Below are positions 1 through 8,834 of a stretch of DNA of 49,757 nt, piece by piece. The notes beneath the pieces were generated by a model. The model saw only the letters and a program-made list of their open reading frames with translations, was not told the DNA's origin and made no database searches. This DNA is from Gammaproteobacteria bacterium (GTDB lineage: Bacteria; Pseudomonadota; Gammaproteobacteria; SZUA-140), in assembly GCA_015491865.1 (NCBI GenBank), contig WFVD01000017.1:1-49757 (forward strand). The letters are read 5' to 3'. A program made the position numbers and the translations under genes. Numbering within the stretch: the stretch's first letter is position 1; each line of letters starts with the position of its first letter.

Positions 1-352
1 CACGTGTCTGAGGCATCGGGCCGTCAGCTGCTGAGCAGACCAGGATCGCGCCATCCATCTGTGCCGCGCCGGTGATCATGTTTTTAACGTAATCCGCATG
101 GCCCGGGCAATCAACGTGAGCGTAGTGACGAGTCTCTGACTCGTACTCAACATGCGCAGTCGCAATCGTGATGCCGCGTGCACGCTCTTCCGGGGCGCTA
201 TCGATCTGGTCGTAACCCTTAGAGTCACCGCCAAATTTCTTTGCCTGCGTCACGGTCAACGCTGCCGTCAGCGTGGTTTTACCATGATCAACGTGACCAA
301 TTGTGCCCACATTCACATGTGGCTTATTACGTTCAAACTTTTCCTTAGACAT
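1..352 (-). CDS. tuf: Elongation factor Tu, N-terminal part (cut by window edge)
   Basis: EF-Tu is the GTPase that delivers aminoacyl-tRNA to the ribosome. The minus strand reads [20 protein letters not shown] from the ATG at 350-352, then the P-loop GHVDHGKT, the switch I segment with RARGITI, and the G3 motif [12 protein letters not shown]. These are hallmark EF-Tu sequences and no other GTPase fits. Only about 117 codons are inside the window; the remaining two thirds lie off the left edge. It follows tRNA-Tyr, tRNA-Gly and tRNA-Thr on the same strand, the same order as tyrU-glyT-thrT-tufB in Escherichia coli. It is therefore probably the tufB-type copy, transcribed with the tRNAs. Whether a second tuf copy exists elsewhere cannot be seen. 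Confidence 0.98.
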   Translation of the reverse strand, partial: MSKEKFERNKPHVNVGTIGHVDHGKTTLTAALTVTQAKKFGGDSKGYDQIDSAPEERARGITIATAHVEYESETRHYAHVDCPGHADYVKNMITGAAQMDGAILVCSAADGPMPQTR

Positions 353-422
353 CGCGATTGTCTCCCAATAGCTAAATTACCAGCACACGCCAAAAAATAA
401 AAAAAACACCATACACCAAATA

Positions 423-498
<76 letters not shown>

Positions 499-580
499 GC
501 TTCACTCGCCCATCACAGGCAAAACTAACTTCAACTAAACCGCCATCTTATCCTGCTGCATCAATTATTTAAGATTTAGA

Positions 581-654
581 TGGAGCGGGTGATGGGAATC
601 GAACCCACGTGTTCAGCTTGGAAGGCTGACGTTCTACCATTGAACTACACCCGC
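581..654 (-). tRNA. tRNA-Gly (anticodon TCC)
   Basis: A 74-base cloverleaf with encoded CCA. The acceptor stem GCGGGTG pairs with CACCCGC. The anticodon stem GTCAG/CTGAC holds the loop CCTTCCAAG region with anticodon TCC. The T loop reads GGTTCGATTCC. It is the middle tRNA of the three-tRNA/tuf operon. Confidence 0.97.
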
Positions 655-689
655 TTATGTCAACCCAGCATTACACCTTAACTGTTATT

Positions 690-774
690 TGGTGGAGGGG
701 GGAGGATTCGAACCTCCGAAGGATGAACCGTCAGATTTACAGTCTGATCCCTTTGGCCACTCGGGAACCCCTCC
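690..774 (-). tRNA. tRNA-Tyr (anticodon GTA)
   Basis: An 85-base class II tRNA with a long variable arm and encoded CCA. The acceptor stem GGAGGGG pairs with CCCCTCC. The anticodon arm CAGACTGTAAATCTG contains anticodon GTA. It is the first gene of the tRNA-tuf transcript, a few bases downstream of a near-consensus promoter. Confidence 0.97.
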
Positions 775-791
775 AAAAATGCAAGCGGCTT

Positions 792-820
792 ATTCTGCTG
801 ATGAAGACCCTCGATGTCAA
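792..820 (-). promoter_or_regulatory. Sigma-70 promoter of the tRNA-tuf operon
   Basis: On the minus strand there is a perfect -35 TTGACA (815-820), a 17-base spacer and a -10 CAGAAT (792-797). The following sequence is a GC-rich discriminator, and the tRNA-Tyr 5' end is at 774. The strong -35 with a GC-rich discriminator is typical of stringently controlled stable-RNA promoters. Confidence 0.7.
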
Positions 821-995
821 CAAAATAGTTGCATCAAAGCCATGAAAATGGTGATTTTTCTTTAAAATGAGCATTGTCAACACCACAAATGGTTGACGGT
901 AAAATGATCCCCTCTCGTCACAACCACGCTCTTATACCCCAAATCGGTGCTATGATTTCATTTAAATATAAATAAAATTAAATGAGGAGCGTTCA

Positions 996-1991
996 ATGAC
1001 ACAGCAGGGAATCCTGGTCACAGGTGGCGCCGGCTACATCGGCAGCCACGTTGTTCGACAGCTGGGTGAAGCGGGTCAGCGAGTGGTGGTGCTCGACAAT
1101 CTTTCCACCGGCTTTAAAGAGGCGGTACTGCATGGCGAACTGATTGTCGGTAATACGGGCGACCAACCCCTCGTCAGCCGCATACTTAAAGAGCACGATA
1201 TTGGTGCCGTGATGCACTTTGCCGCCAATATTGTTGTCCCAGAATCGGTTTCCGACCCAATGAAGTATTACGGCAACAACACCTGCAATACTCGCAACTT
1301 ATTGGATTGCTGCCAGAAAGCGGGGGTTTCACACTTTATCTTCTCATCTACCGCAGCCGTCTACGGCATTCCAGAGGAGCTACCCGCCGCTGAAGAGGCA
1401 CCGCTCGCCCCCATCAACCCGTACGGCACCTCCAAACTGATGAGCGAATGGATGCTACGTGACCTCGCCGCGGCATGCGAACTGGAATATGTGGTGCTAC
1501 GCTACTTCAATGTGGCGGGCGCCAATGTCGAAGGGCAGATCGGCCAGTCAACACCCGAAGCGACCCACCTGATCAAAGTAGCCTGCGAAGTGGCTACCGG
1601 CGCGCGTGAGCAGGTAGCCATCTTCGGCACCGACTATCCCACCGAAGATGGCACGGGGGTGCGCGACTATATCCATGTCGATGACCTCGCCAGCGCCCAC
1701 CTCAAGGCACTCGAATACCTGCGCAACGGCGGCGAATCCACCACCCTCAACTGCGGTTACGGTAGCGGCTTTAGCGTGCGGGAAGTGCTGGATACCGTTG
1801 CTAAATGTTGCGGTCATGAGCTAAACGTCGTCGAACAGCCCCGTCGTGCGGGCGACCCACCAGCACTGATCGCCGCTGCCAGCAAGATCTGCGAAGTGCT
1901 CGGCTGGCAACCCAGACACAACGATCTGACGCTAATCGCACAGACCGCGCTCGACTGGGAAAAAAAGGTACAGGCAAAGAAAAAGGGGTGA
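996..1991 (+). CDS. galE: UDP-glucose 4-epimerase
   Basis: Interconverts UDP-glucose and UDP-galactose in the cytoplasm, supplying galactose units for surface polysaccharide. The 331-residue protein is an extended short-chain dehydrogenase. The NAD motif TGGAGYIG is at residues 9-16, the catalytic S/T around 118-119 (FSSTAAVYG), and YxxxK is Y143/K147 in NPYGTSK. RYFNVAGA and VRDYIHVDDLA are further GalE signatures. The ATG has an AGGAG-type ribosome site (aatgaggagc). The gene stands alone between the divergent tRNA operon and the convergent RNase P RNA gene. Length and motifs match the family fully. Confidence 0.96.
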   Translation: MTQQGILVTGGAGYIGSHVVRQLGEAGQRVVVLDNLSTGFKEAVLHGELIVGNTGDQPLVSRILKEHDIGAVMHFAANIVVPESVSDPMKYYGNNTCNTRNLLDCCQKAGVSHFIFSSTAAVYGIPEELPAAEEAPLAPINPYGTSKLMSEWMLRDLAAACELEYVVLRYFNVAGANVEGQIGQSTPEATHLIKVACEVATGAREQVAIFGTDYPTEDGTGVRDYIHVDDLASAHLKALEYLRNGGESTTLNCGYGSGFSVREVLDTVAKCCGHELNVVEQPRRAGDPPALIAAASKICEVLGWQPRHNDLTLIAQTALDWEKKVQAKKKG

Positions 1992-1998
1992 ACGCACA

Positions 1999-2025
1999 GG
2001 GAGGCCCTCCCCCTCTATTTTTCCC
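1999..2025 (+). terminator. Possible intrinsic terminator after galE
   Basis: GGGAG-GCC-CTCCC (1999-2011) is a five-pair, all-strong hairpin with a three-base loop. CCTCTATTTTTCCCTTTT follows. It lies just after the galE stop and before the convergent RNase P RNA 3' end. The stem is short, so the call is moderate. Confidence 0.45.
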
Positions 2026-2045
2026 TTTTCCCTGGCAATTAATAG

Positions 2046-2396
2046 AGTGGGAGCTGGCCGATAAGCCGGGTTCTGTCGTGGACAATCATTCATCTGGGAT
2101 GTGCGTCACCACACACCTCATGCAACCTACCCGGGAACAACGCGGGCCGCGCCATACGTTCCCCTATTTGGTCTTGCTCCGAGTGGGGTTTACCATGCCG
2201 TTGCTGTTACCAGCCACGCGGTGCGCTCTTACCGCACCATTTCACCCTTACCTGCCAAGGCAGGCGGTATCTTTCTGTTGCACTGGCCGTCGGTTCTCAC
2301 CGCCCAGGTGTTACCTGGCACCCTGCCCTGTGGAGCCCGGACTTTCCTCCATCCGACCACCGAAATGGTCGAACAGCGATTGCCTGGCCAACTCCC
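2046..2396 (-). ncRNA. rnpB: RNase P RNA, bacterial type A
   Basis: The catalytic RNA that trims tRNA 5' leaders. The minus strand begins GGGAGTTGGCCAGGCAATCG and contains the P4/J3-4 core GGAGGAAAGTCCGGGCTCC. It then has GGGTGCCAGGTAACACCTGG, the internal AACAGAAAGATA and GGTAAGGGTGAAA blocks. It ends CCCGGCTTATCGGCCAGCTC, whose GGCCAGCTCCC end pairs with the 5' GGGAGTTGGCC to close helix P1. The order and sequence of these blocks match gammaproteobacterial M1 RNA. The ends are set by the P1 pairing and may be off by a few bases. Confidence 0.95.
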
Positions 2397-2403
2397 GCAC
2401 GGG

Positions 2404-2432
2404 AAGATACAGGGGAAAAGAGAAAAGCGCAA
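2404..2432 (-). promoter_or_regulatory. Promoter of the RNase P RNA gene
   Basis: Minus-strand TTGCGC (2427-2432), a 17-base spacer and TATCTT (2404-2409). The predicted start falls about seven bases further on, at the first base of helix P1. The match between predicted start and RNA 5' end supports both. Confidence 0.6.
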
Positions 2433-2444
2433 AGGGGAAAACCC

Positions 2445-3290
2445 TTAATCCGCAGAAATCTGGAGCGCAAACTGATAGAGCAGGTTCTTTTTTGCGCCGG
2501 TGATCTTTGCCGTCAACGTCGCCGCCTGTTTGATTGACATCTCAGTCAGCAGCAGCCGCAACACCCGCTCGGCCTCCACATCGACCAGCGACGCACCAGC
2601 CGGCGCACCGCCCACCACCACCACAAACTCCCCTTTGCGCTGATTCGTATCGCCCGCTAACCAGCTCGACAGCACCGCCAGCGACCCGCCATGAATCGTC
2701 TCAAAGGTCTTGGTCAGTTCACGCGCGATCACCGCCGGGCGATCAGCGCCAAACACGGCGGCCATAGCGGCAATCGACGCTTCAATACGGTGCGGCGCCT
2801 CATAAAAGAGCAATGTACGTGGTTCATCCCGCAGTGACTCAAGTCTCGCTGTGCGCCCGCCCGCCTTCGCCGGTAGAAATCCTTCAAAAATAAAACGATC
2901 ACTCGGCAAACCAGAGGCCGACAACGCTGCCAGCAGCGCGCTCGCCCCCGGCACTGGCACCACCCGGCACCCCGCGGCACGCGCCTGCGCCACGAGATGG
3001 TAGCCGGGATCGCTGATCAGCGGCGTACCCGCATCGCTCACCAGCGCCACCGCTTCACCCGCCTGCAGCCGCGTGACAATCGACTCGCTCACCGCCCGTT
3101 CATTGTGATCATGCAGTGCCATCGTCGGCGTCTTGATACCAAAGTGGTGTAACAACCGGCCGCTATGGCGCGTATCCTCGGCAGCGATCACCGCGACTGC
3201 ACTCAACACCTCCAGCGCACGCTGGCTGATATCACCCAGATTGCCGATCGGCGTCGCCACCACGTACAATGCGCCGTTAATAATTGACAC
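2445..3290 (-). CDS. rsmI: 16S rRNA (cytidine-1402 2'-O)-methyltransferase RsmI
   Basis: Methylates the ribose of C1402 in 16S rRNA in the ribosomal P site. It is a tetrapyrrole-methylase-fold enzyme. VATPIGNLGD near the N-terminus, AAEDTRHS, SDAGTPLISDPGY and VPGASALLAAL are the family's SAM-binding and substrate-loop motifs, and YEAPHRI follows. Length (about 281 residues) is normal. Start choice is uncertain: a TTG at 3296 lies directly against a run of five G, whereas the GTG at 3290 is six bases from it and gives the usual short N-terminus, so I chose GTG. It is divergent from lpoA, as in E. coli (yraL/yraM). Confidence 0.95.
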   Translation of the reverse strand: MSIINGALYVVATPIGNLGDISQRALEVLSAVAVIAAEDTRHSGRLLHHFGIKTPTMALHDHNERAVSESIVTRLQAGEAVALVSDAGTPLISDPGYHLVAQARAAGCRVVPVPGASALLAALSASGLPSDRFIFEGFLPAKAGGRTARLESLRDEPRTLLFYEAPHRIEASIAAMAAVFGADRPAVIARELTKTFETIHGGSLAVLSSWLAGDTNQRKGEFVVVVGGAPAGASLVDVEAERVLRLLLTEMSIKQAATLTAKITGAKKNLLYQFALQISAD

Positions 3291-3318
3291 TGACAACCCC
3301 CAGCTACTTGGTTATAGT
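3290..3318 (+). promoter_or_regulatory. Probable lpoA promoter
   Basis: CTGACA (3290-3295), 17 bases, TATAGT (3313-3318), a five-of-six match at each hexamer. It overlaps the first codons of the divergent rsmI and leaves a leader of about 85 bases before the lpoA ATG. Confidence 0.5.
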
Positions 3319-3410
3319 AATAGTTGGCAGGCGTAACAGCCGGCCAATAACCAGGGGGCACTTTAACAGAGCCCACCTCTCACTGGATACTGGAAACCCA
3401 ACCGCAGACA

Positions 3411-5318
3411 ATGGTCAAACCCTCGCGTCGCTTTCGAACATTACTAACAGGCATCGCCTTTGCCGTCCTGATCAGCGGCTGCTCAACCACCCCGGAAAAG
3501 AGTGGAGAGCGCGACACTGATGCGCTGATAACGTTCGCTGAAAATGCTGCACTCGACGGTCATTACGAAGCGGCCGGTAACGCCTATAAACAGCTGGCAC
3601 TGCTTGCCCCTGTCAATCTGCGCGCCGACTATCAACTGAAGGCGGCCACCCTGCTACTCGAGGGCAACTATATTGCGCAGGCCAGAAGGACGCTGCAGAC
3701 AATACCCGCCACAACACTGACCCCGATGCAGCAGCTCACACTCAACCTGCTTGGCGCACGCATCGCCCTTGCTGAGGCCGAACCGGCGCGCGCCCTGGAG
3801 CTGTTACAGCAACTACCCTCACCACAGACCACCCGTGAGCAGCGAGCAGAATACCATTTGCTGCGCGCGCAGGCCTATCGCCGTGCGGGCAACCTGATTG
3901 AGGCTGTACGCGAATATATTCAACGAGAACCCTATCTCGCCGCACCCTTTGAAGCACCGCCGGAGACGGTAGCAGCCGAGATTGAAGATAACCAGTTACT
4001 GATCTGGCAAACTTTGATGATGTTATCTGAGACAGTGCTGGAACAGCTCCGCATCGACCCACCGCCCGACACATTCAGCGGCTGGCTGGAGCTCGCGCTG
4101 CTGGCCAAAAATACGCAGCGTAGCGATGCTTCCAGCAGCGCCAGGATCGCACTCTCACTCGCGATCTGGCGTGAGCGTTATCCAGACCTGAACGTATCTG
4201 AAAACATTCTGGCTGCGATCAACTCATGGCAGGCGGGCGACCTTCAGCGCCCTGAAAAGATAGCGCTACTACTGCCAATGGATGGCAATTTTTCTAAAGT
4301 TGCGCGCGTTATCCGTGATGGTTTTTTCGCCGCTCACTACGATGAGAAGTCGCATGAAAAAGCGCCATCGATTCACATCTACGACACCGCCCAGAAAGGA
4401 CGCACCATCACTGAACTGTACCAGCTGGCGGTGGATGATGGTGCAGAGTTTATTGTTGGACCGCTTGAAAAAACGAATGTTGATGCGCTGATCGATGGCG
4501 ATGACATTACTCTACCGACCCTCACCCTGAACTACAGCAGCGACACCACTGTGGCGATCAACAACCTCTATCAGTACGGTCTCTCGCCCGAAGATGAGGC
4601 GCGCCAGCTAGCCGAACGTGCGTGGCTCGACGGCTACAACCAGGCACTTGCGATTGTCCCGGAGGGGGCGTGGGGCGCGCGCATCCTGCAAGCTTTCAAT
4701 GAGCGCTGGGAGGGGCTTAACGGCACTGTTGTCGAGCATCAGAGCTACGCCTCCAGCAAAAATGATTTCTCCGCGCCACTACGCGACCTGCTGAATATCG
4801 ATGAGAGCCAGCGTCGTAAAAAAAAGCTGCAACGCCTGCTTGGGAGCCAGCTCAAATTTGAACCACGCCGTCGTCAGGATGCCGACTTTATCTTTATGAC
4901 CGCCTTTCCAAGGCAGGCACGCCTACTCAAACCCCAGCTCAAATTTCATTACGCAGGTGACCTGCCTGTCTACGCCACTTCGCACCTCTACGCCGGCTAT
5001 CAGGATAGAGAGGCCAACCGTGATCTCGACCAGATCACCTTCTGCGATATCCCGTGGGTACTCAACAACAGCGCAGAAACGGGCAGCCTCAAGCCGCGCA
5101 TTGAAACACTCTGGCCGGAGCAAAGCCGCCAGTACACCCGCTTTTACGCCATGGGGATCGACGCCTACAGACTGGTCCCACAGCTCAGCCATATGGCAAG
5201 ATTCCGTTATGAGCGCCTCAATGGTGAGACCGGCTCGCTCAGTCTGAATGAACAGAACCGTATCTTCCGACAACTGCCGTGGGCGCATTTCAAACGCGGC
5301 ATCGCACGTCCACTCTAA
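3411..5318 (+). CDS. lpoA: Outer-membrane lipoprotein LpoA, activator of penicillin-binding protein 1a
   Basis: LpoA reaches through the periplasm from the outer membrane and stimulates the peptidoglycan synthase PBP1A. The signal peptide ends in the lipobox LISGC, placing the lipidated Cys at residue 24. Residues about 35-270 form an N-terminal TPR-like helical domain (repeated YKQLALLAP-type helices). From about 285 (KIALLLPMDGNFSKVARVIRDG) the C-terminal half has a periplasmic-binding-protein fold, the LppC domain. At 635 residues it matches the family. It heads the lpoA-yraN-diaA-dolP row, the conserved yraM-yraN-diaA-yraP order. The Shine-Dalgarno sequence is weak. Confidence 0.95.
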   Translation: MVKPSRRFRTLLTGIAFAVLISGCSTTPEKSGERDTDALITFAENAALDGHYEAAGNAYKQLALLAPVNLRADYQLKAATLLLEGNYIAQARRTLQTIPATTLTPMQQLTLNLLGARIALAEAEPARALELLQQLPSPQTTREQRAEYHLLRAQAYRRAGNLIEAVREYIQREPYLAAPFEAPPETVAAEIEDNQLLIWQTLMMLSETVLEQLRIDPPPDTFSGWLELALLAKNTQRSDASSSARIALSLAIWRERYPDLNVSENILAAINSWQAGDLQRPEKIALLLPMDGNFSKVARVIRDGFFAAHYDEKSHEKAPSIHIYDTAQKGRTITELYQLAVDDGAEFIVGPLEKTNVDALIDGDDITLPTLTLNYSSDTTVAINNLYQYGLSPEDEARQLAERAWLDGYNQALAIVPEGAWGARILQAFNERWEGLNGTVVEHQSYASSKNDFSAPLRDLLNIDESQRRKKKLQRLLGSQLKFEPRRRQDADFIFMTAFPRQARLLKPQLKFHYAGDLPVYATSHLYAGYQDREANRDLDQITFCDIPWVLNNSAETGSLKPRIETLWPEQSRQYTRFYAMGIDAYRLVPQLSHMARFRYERLNGETGSLSLNEQNRIFRQLPWAHFKRGIARPL

Positions 5319-5351
5319 CCCGATTCATTAAGGCCTCGCCACGGAACGGCC

Positions 5352-5738
5352 ATGGGCAATACAAACAGACAGCAGCGCGGTCAACAGGCAGAGACGGCCG
5401 CACTCACCTACCTGCAGCAACAGGGGTTGCGGCTTATCACCCGTAACTACCGCTGCCGCCGTGGTGAGATCGATCTCATCATGCAGCACCACGACAGCAT
5501 CGTCTTTATCGAGGTGCGCTACCGCCGTAACCGGGATTTTGGTGGCGCCGATAGCAGCGTTGATCGGCGCAAACAAGACAAGCTAATCATGAGTGCGTTA
5601 CACTATTTGCAGAGAGACCGACAGGCCGCGAAGCGGCCCGCACGTTTTGATGTGATCGCCATCCATGCCGACAGGGATGCGGTGACGCAAGCAGATAATA
5701 TCCAGTGGATACAGGACGCTTTTCAGGCCCGATATTAG
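5352..5738 (+). CDS. yraN: YraN family protein (UPF0102, endonuclease-like fold)
   Basis: A 128-residue cytosolic protein of the restriction-endonuclease-like UPF0102 family, whose function is unsettled. Visible signature: an N-terminal helix with GQQAETAALTYLQQQG, then RRGEIDLIMQ and IVFIEVRYR. Here D of EIDLI and E/K-type residues of FIEVRYR are the putative metal site of the fold; the usual K of EVK is R in this copy. It lies 33 bases after lpoA and 60 bases before diaA on the same strand, as in many gammaproteobacteria. Confidence 0.92.
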   Translation: MGNTNRQQRGQQAETAALTYLQQQGLRLITRNYRCRRGEIDLIMQHHDSIVFIEVRYRRNRDFGGADSSVDRRKQDKLIMSALHYLQRDRQAAKRPARFDVIAIHADRDAVTQADNIQWIQDAFQARY

Positions 5739-5759
5739 TGTTAGCAGGCTTCCTGGTAG

Positions 5760-6392
<633 letters not shown>

Positions 6393-6394
6393 TT

Positions 6395-6979
6395 GTGAAG
6401 AGACTCATTGTTGCCGCTTGCGCGTCGCTGCTAATTGTCACGTCACTTCAGGGCTGCGCCCCGGTCATCGTTGCCGGCGCGGCAACAACAGGTGCCCTTG
6501 TCGCTCATGATCGACGCACTGCCGGCACCATTCTGGATGATCAGACCAGTGAGCATAAGATCAGCAGCGCCATTCACGCCGATACTAAACTGATGAAAAA
6601 CTCCCGCATCAAAGTGGTCGTCTTCAACAGTGTTGCACTCCTGGTCGGGCAGGTGCCGAGTGAGCAGCACCGCAAACGTGCCGCAGCCCATGCACGCCAG
6701 CAGATGAAAGTTAAACAGGTCAACAACGAGATCAAGATCACCAGCCCGATCGGGCTTAAAGTGCAGAATAATGACGCCGCGATTACATTTAAAGTCAAAA
6801 GCACTTTAATCAGTGCCAAAGGACTCTCCAGTGCTTACATCAAGGTCATCACAGAACGCGGTGTTGTCTACTTAATGGGGCTTGTCACCCGTGAAGAGGG
6901 GGATGCCGCAGCCAAAATCACACAGCGTGTGAAAGGGGTGCAGGGTGTTGTTAAAGTCTTCGAATACATAGAGGCTTAG
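6395..6979 (+). CDS. dolP: Dual-BON-domain outer-membrane lipoprotein DolP (YraP)
   Basis: DolP binds anionic phospholipid and supports outer-membrane integrity and BAM function. The lipobox LQGC follows a hydrophobic signal, and the lipidated Cys is about residue 20. Two BON domains follow: one around residues 45-115 (SEHKISSAIHADTKLM to VNNEIKI) and one around 120-190 (DAAITFKVKSTLI to VVKVFEYI). I place the start at GTG 6395 because AGGAGA lies seven bases upstream; a TTG at 6389 overlaps the diaA stop and has worse spacing. Last of the conserved lpoA-to-dolP row. Confidence 0.9.
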   Translation: MKRLIVAACASLLIVTSLQGCAPVIVAGAATTGALVAHDRRTAGTILDDQTSEHKISSAIHADTKLMKNSRIKVVVFNSVALLVGQVPSEQHRKRAAAHARQQMKVKQVNNEIKITSPIGLKVQNNDAAITFKVKSTLISAKGLSSAYIKVITERGVVYLMGLVTREEGDAAAKITQRVKGVQGVVKVFEYIEA

Positions 6980-6995
6980 CAGGCTGGAAAACGTC

Positions 6996-8384
6996 ATGAG
7001 GCCCGCGCTCCTGGCGTCGCTACGCGCCATTGTTGGTGAGCAGCAGCTGTTGCACGCCCCCGCCGACTGCTGGCCATACGGCTATGATAATAGTCGCCGC
7101 GAGGCGTTACCCGAGGCCGTTATTTTCCCACTGGATCATGCGCAGACCTGCCACATTGTCCAGTTATGCAATCAATACAAGATCGCCATCACCGCGCGCG
7201 GTAAAGGGACCGGCACCACCGGGGCAACGGTACCGATTGCAGGTGGCGTGGTGCTCTCATTTGAGCGCATGAACCAGATCATCAAGGTAGACCCTGCCAA
7301 CCGCGTAATGGTGGTCACCCCAGGCGTCACCAACCAGGAGGTTCAGAAGGCAGCCGGTAAACACGGTTTCTTCTGGCCGCCAGACCCCACTAGTGCGGCT
7401 GTCTGCACTATCGGTGGTAATCTCGCCTACAACTCATCCGGGCCACGTGCAGTCAAGTATGGCACGCCGCGTGAAAACACCCTCGGGCTGCGTGCGATTA
7501 CCGGCGATGGGCGCGAGATTCGCTGCGGTGTCTACACCACCAAAGGGGTTGTCGGTTACGACCTTACCCGGCTGCTGATCGGCTCCGAGGGGACGCTGGC
7601 AATCATCACCGAAGCGACCCTCAAACTCACCCCACTACCCGAGGCGAAGCGCACCTTGCAGGCGATCTACGCGACAATTGACGATGCTGCCAGTGCGGTC
7701 TCAGCGGTTATGGCGCAAGCGGTGGTCCCCTGTGCGCTGGAGTTTATCGACGGCACCGCGATTGAGATGATTCGCAACTACTCAAAGTCTGAGCTGCCAA
7801 GGGGGGCGGGAGCGATGTTGATGATAGAGGTCGACGGCCTGAACGCTGGCCTCGATGAGGCGGTCGAAAAAGTGAGTAAGGCTGCCCGTAATCGCGGCCT
7901 GATTAAACTGCAGACGGCCGCCACCCGCGCAGAGATTCAGGCGCTGTGGAACACCCGCAAGGCGCTGTCGCCAGCCCTGCGTAACGTCGCCCCCAAGAAG
8001 ATTAACGAAGATATCGTGGTGCCGGTCTCATCACTACCCGCGCTAACGCGCGGTCTGCAGCAGCTATCTAAACGGTACAACATTCCAATCGTAAATTTTG
8101 GTCACGCCGGTAACGGCAACCTGCACACCAATCTGCTACTCGACCCCGATGACCCGCAACAGATGCAGGCAGCGGAGCAGTGTCTCGATGCGGTGATTGA
8201 TCTGGTACTAACCTTAAACGGCACCATCTCCGGTGAGCACGGCATTGGTATTGTAAAGCGGGAATTTGTGCGGCGAGAGATCGATGAAACCACGCTCACA
8301 TTAATGCGCCAGATTAAGCAGCAGTTTGACCCCAATGGCATTTTAAATGCAGGTAAGACCCTGCCCGAGGCGGCTACCGAATAA
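6996..8384 (+). CDS. FAD-linked oxidase, GlcD/D-lactate dehydrogenase family
   Basis: A flavoprotein that oxidises a 2-hydroxyacid such as glycolate or D-lactate to the 2-oxoacid. In the N-terminal FAD_binding_4 domain, GKGTGTTGATVPIAGG and GGNLAYNSSGPRAVKYG bind FAD, and LLIGSEGTLAIITEATLKL closes the domain near residue 210. The C-terminal oxidase domain shows NFGHAGNGNLHTN and GTISGEHGIG, with the histidines that sit over the flavin. At 462 residues it has the GlcD catalytic-subunit length. No GlcE or GlcF partner is adjacent, so it may work alone like D-lactate dehydrogenases; substrate is not readable. It sits 16 bases after dolP. Confidence 0.88.
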   Translation: MRPALLASLRAIVGEQQLLHAPADCWPYGYDNSRREALPEAVIFPLDHAQTCHIVQLCNQYKIAITARGKGTGTTGATVPIAGGVVLSFERMNQIIKVDPANRVMVVTPGVTNQEVQKAAGKHGFFWPPDPTSAAVCTIGGNLAYNSSGPRAVKYGTPRENTLGLRAITGDGREIRCGVYTTKGVVGYDLTRLLIGSEGTLAIITEATLKLTPLPEAKRTLQAIYATIDDAASAVSAVMAQAVVPCALEFIDGTAIEMIRNYSKSELPRGAGAMLMIEVDGLNAGLDEAVEKVSKAARNRGLIKLQTAATRAEIQALWNTRKALSPALRNVAPKKINEDIVVPVSSLPALTRGLQQLSKRYNIPIVNFGHAGNGNLHTNLLLDPDDPQQMQAAEQCLDAVIDLVLTLNGTISGEHGIGIVKREFVRREIDETTLTLMRQIKQQFDPNGILNAGKTLPEAATE

Positions 8385-8483
8385 AACTCGTTGAAGCCCG
8401 GATAATCTGCTTTGAACATGAAAACAGAGCGCGCTCCGGCAGGGCGATAACCGTTCACTATGGCGATGTTTCTGAGGTTACAC

Positions 8484-8834
8484 CTATTTGATAAACCGGC
8501 TGAGATCGAGCGTCTCAATCTCCCCCATCCAGAGTGCATAATCGCGATGGTCGCGCAGCTCATCACCACTCTGCGGGTGAACTAGCACCGTCAGCCCATC
8601 ACGATGCATCGCCAGCCAGGGAACAACGTTTGCAAACTGGGATGGAGAGAAGGCCAGCTGACAGCTCCAGCAGGGGTGCGGGCCAACCGGTTTCTGATGT
8701 ACGCGCCCCCTCTCTACCTCAAACAGATCGGCTGCGTTCTCACACAACTGCCGCGCCTGCTCAAGCGTCGCCGCATCGAAATAGACATGCGCATGATAGC
8801 CCTGAATATTCGCCAGTGACGCTACCTTTTTCAT
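8484..8834 (-). CDS. DOPA 4,5-dioxygenase family protein
   Basis: A 116-residue protein of the small DOPA-dioxygenase-like family, related to enzymes that cleave catechol rings extradiolically. The conserved opening GYHAHVYFD (H14, H16), the central GPHPCWSCQ and the closing DGLTVLVHPQSGDELRDH carry the histidines likely to bind iron. Many bacterial members have no known substrate. Its ATG (8832-8834) overlaps the TGA of the upstream response regulator in an ATGA junction, so translation is probably coupled. Confidence 0.85.
   Translation of the reverse strand: MKKVASLANIQGYHAHVYFDAATLEQARQLCENAADLFEVERGRVHQKPVGPHPCWSCQLAFSPSQFANVVPWLAMHRDGLTVLVHPQSGDELRDHRDYALWMGEIETLDLSRFIK

Noticed and set aside
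1988..2503. Plus- and minus-strand frames across 2000-2440
   Set aside because: They lie over the RNase P RNA gene and have no protein-like composition.
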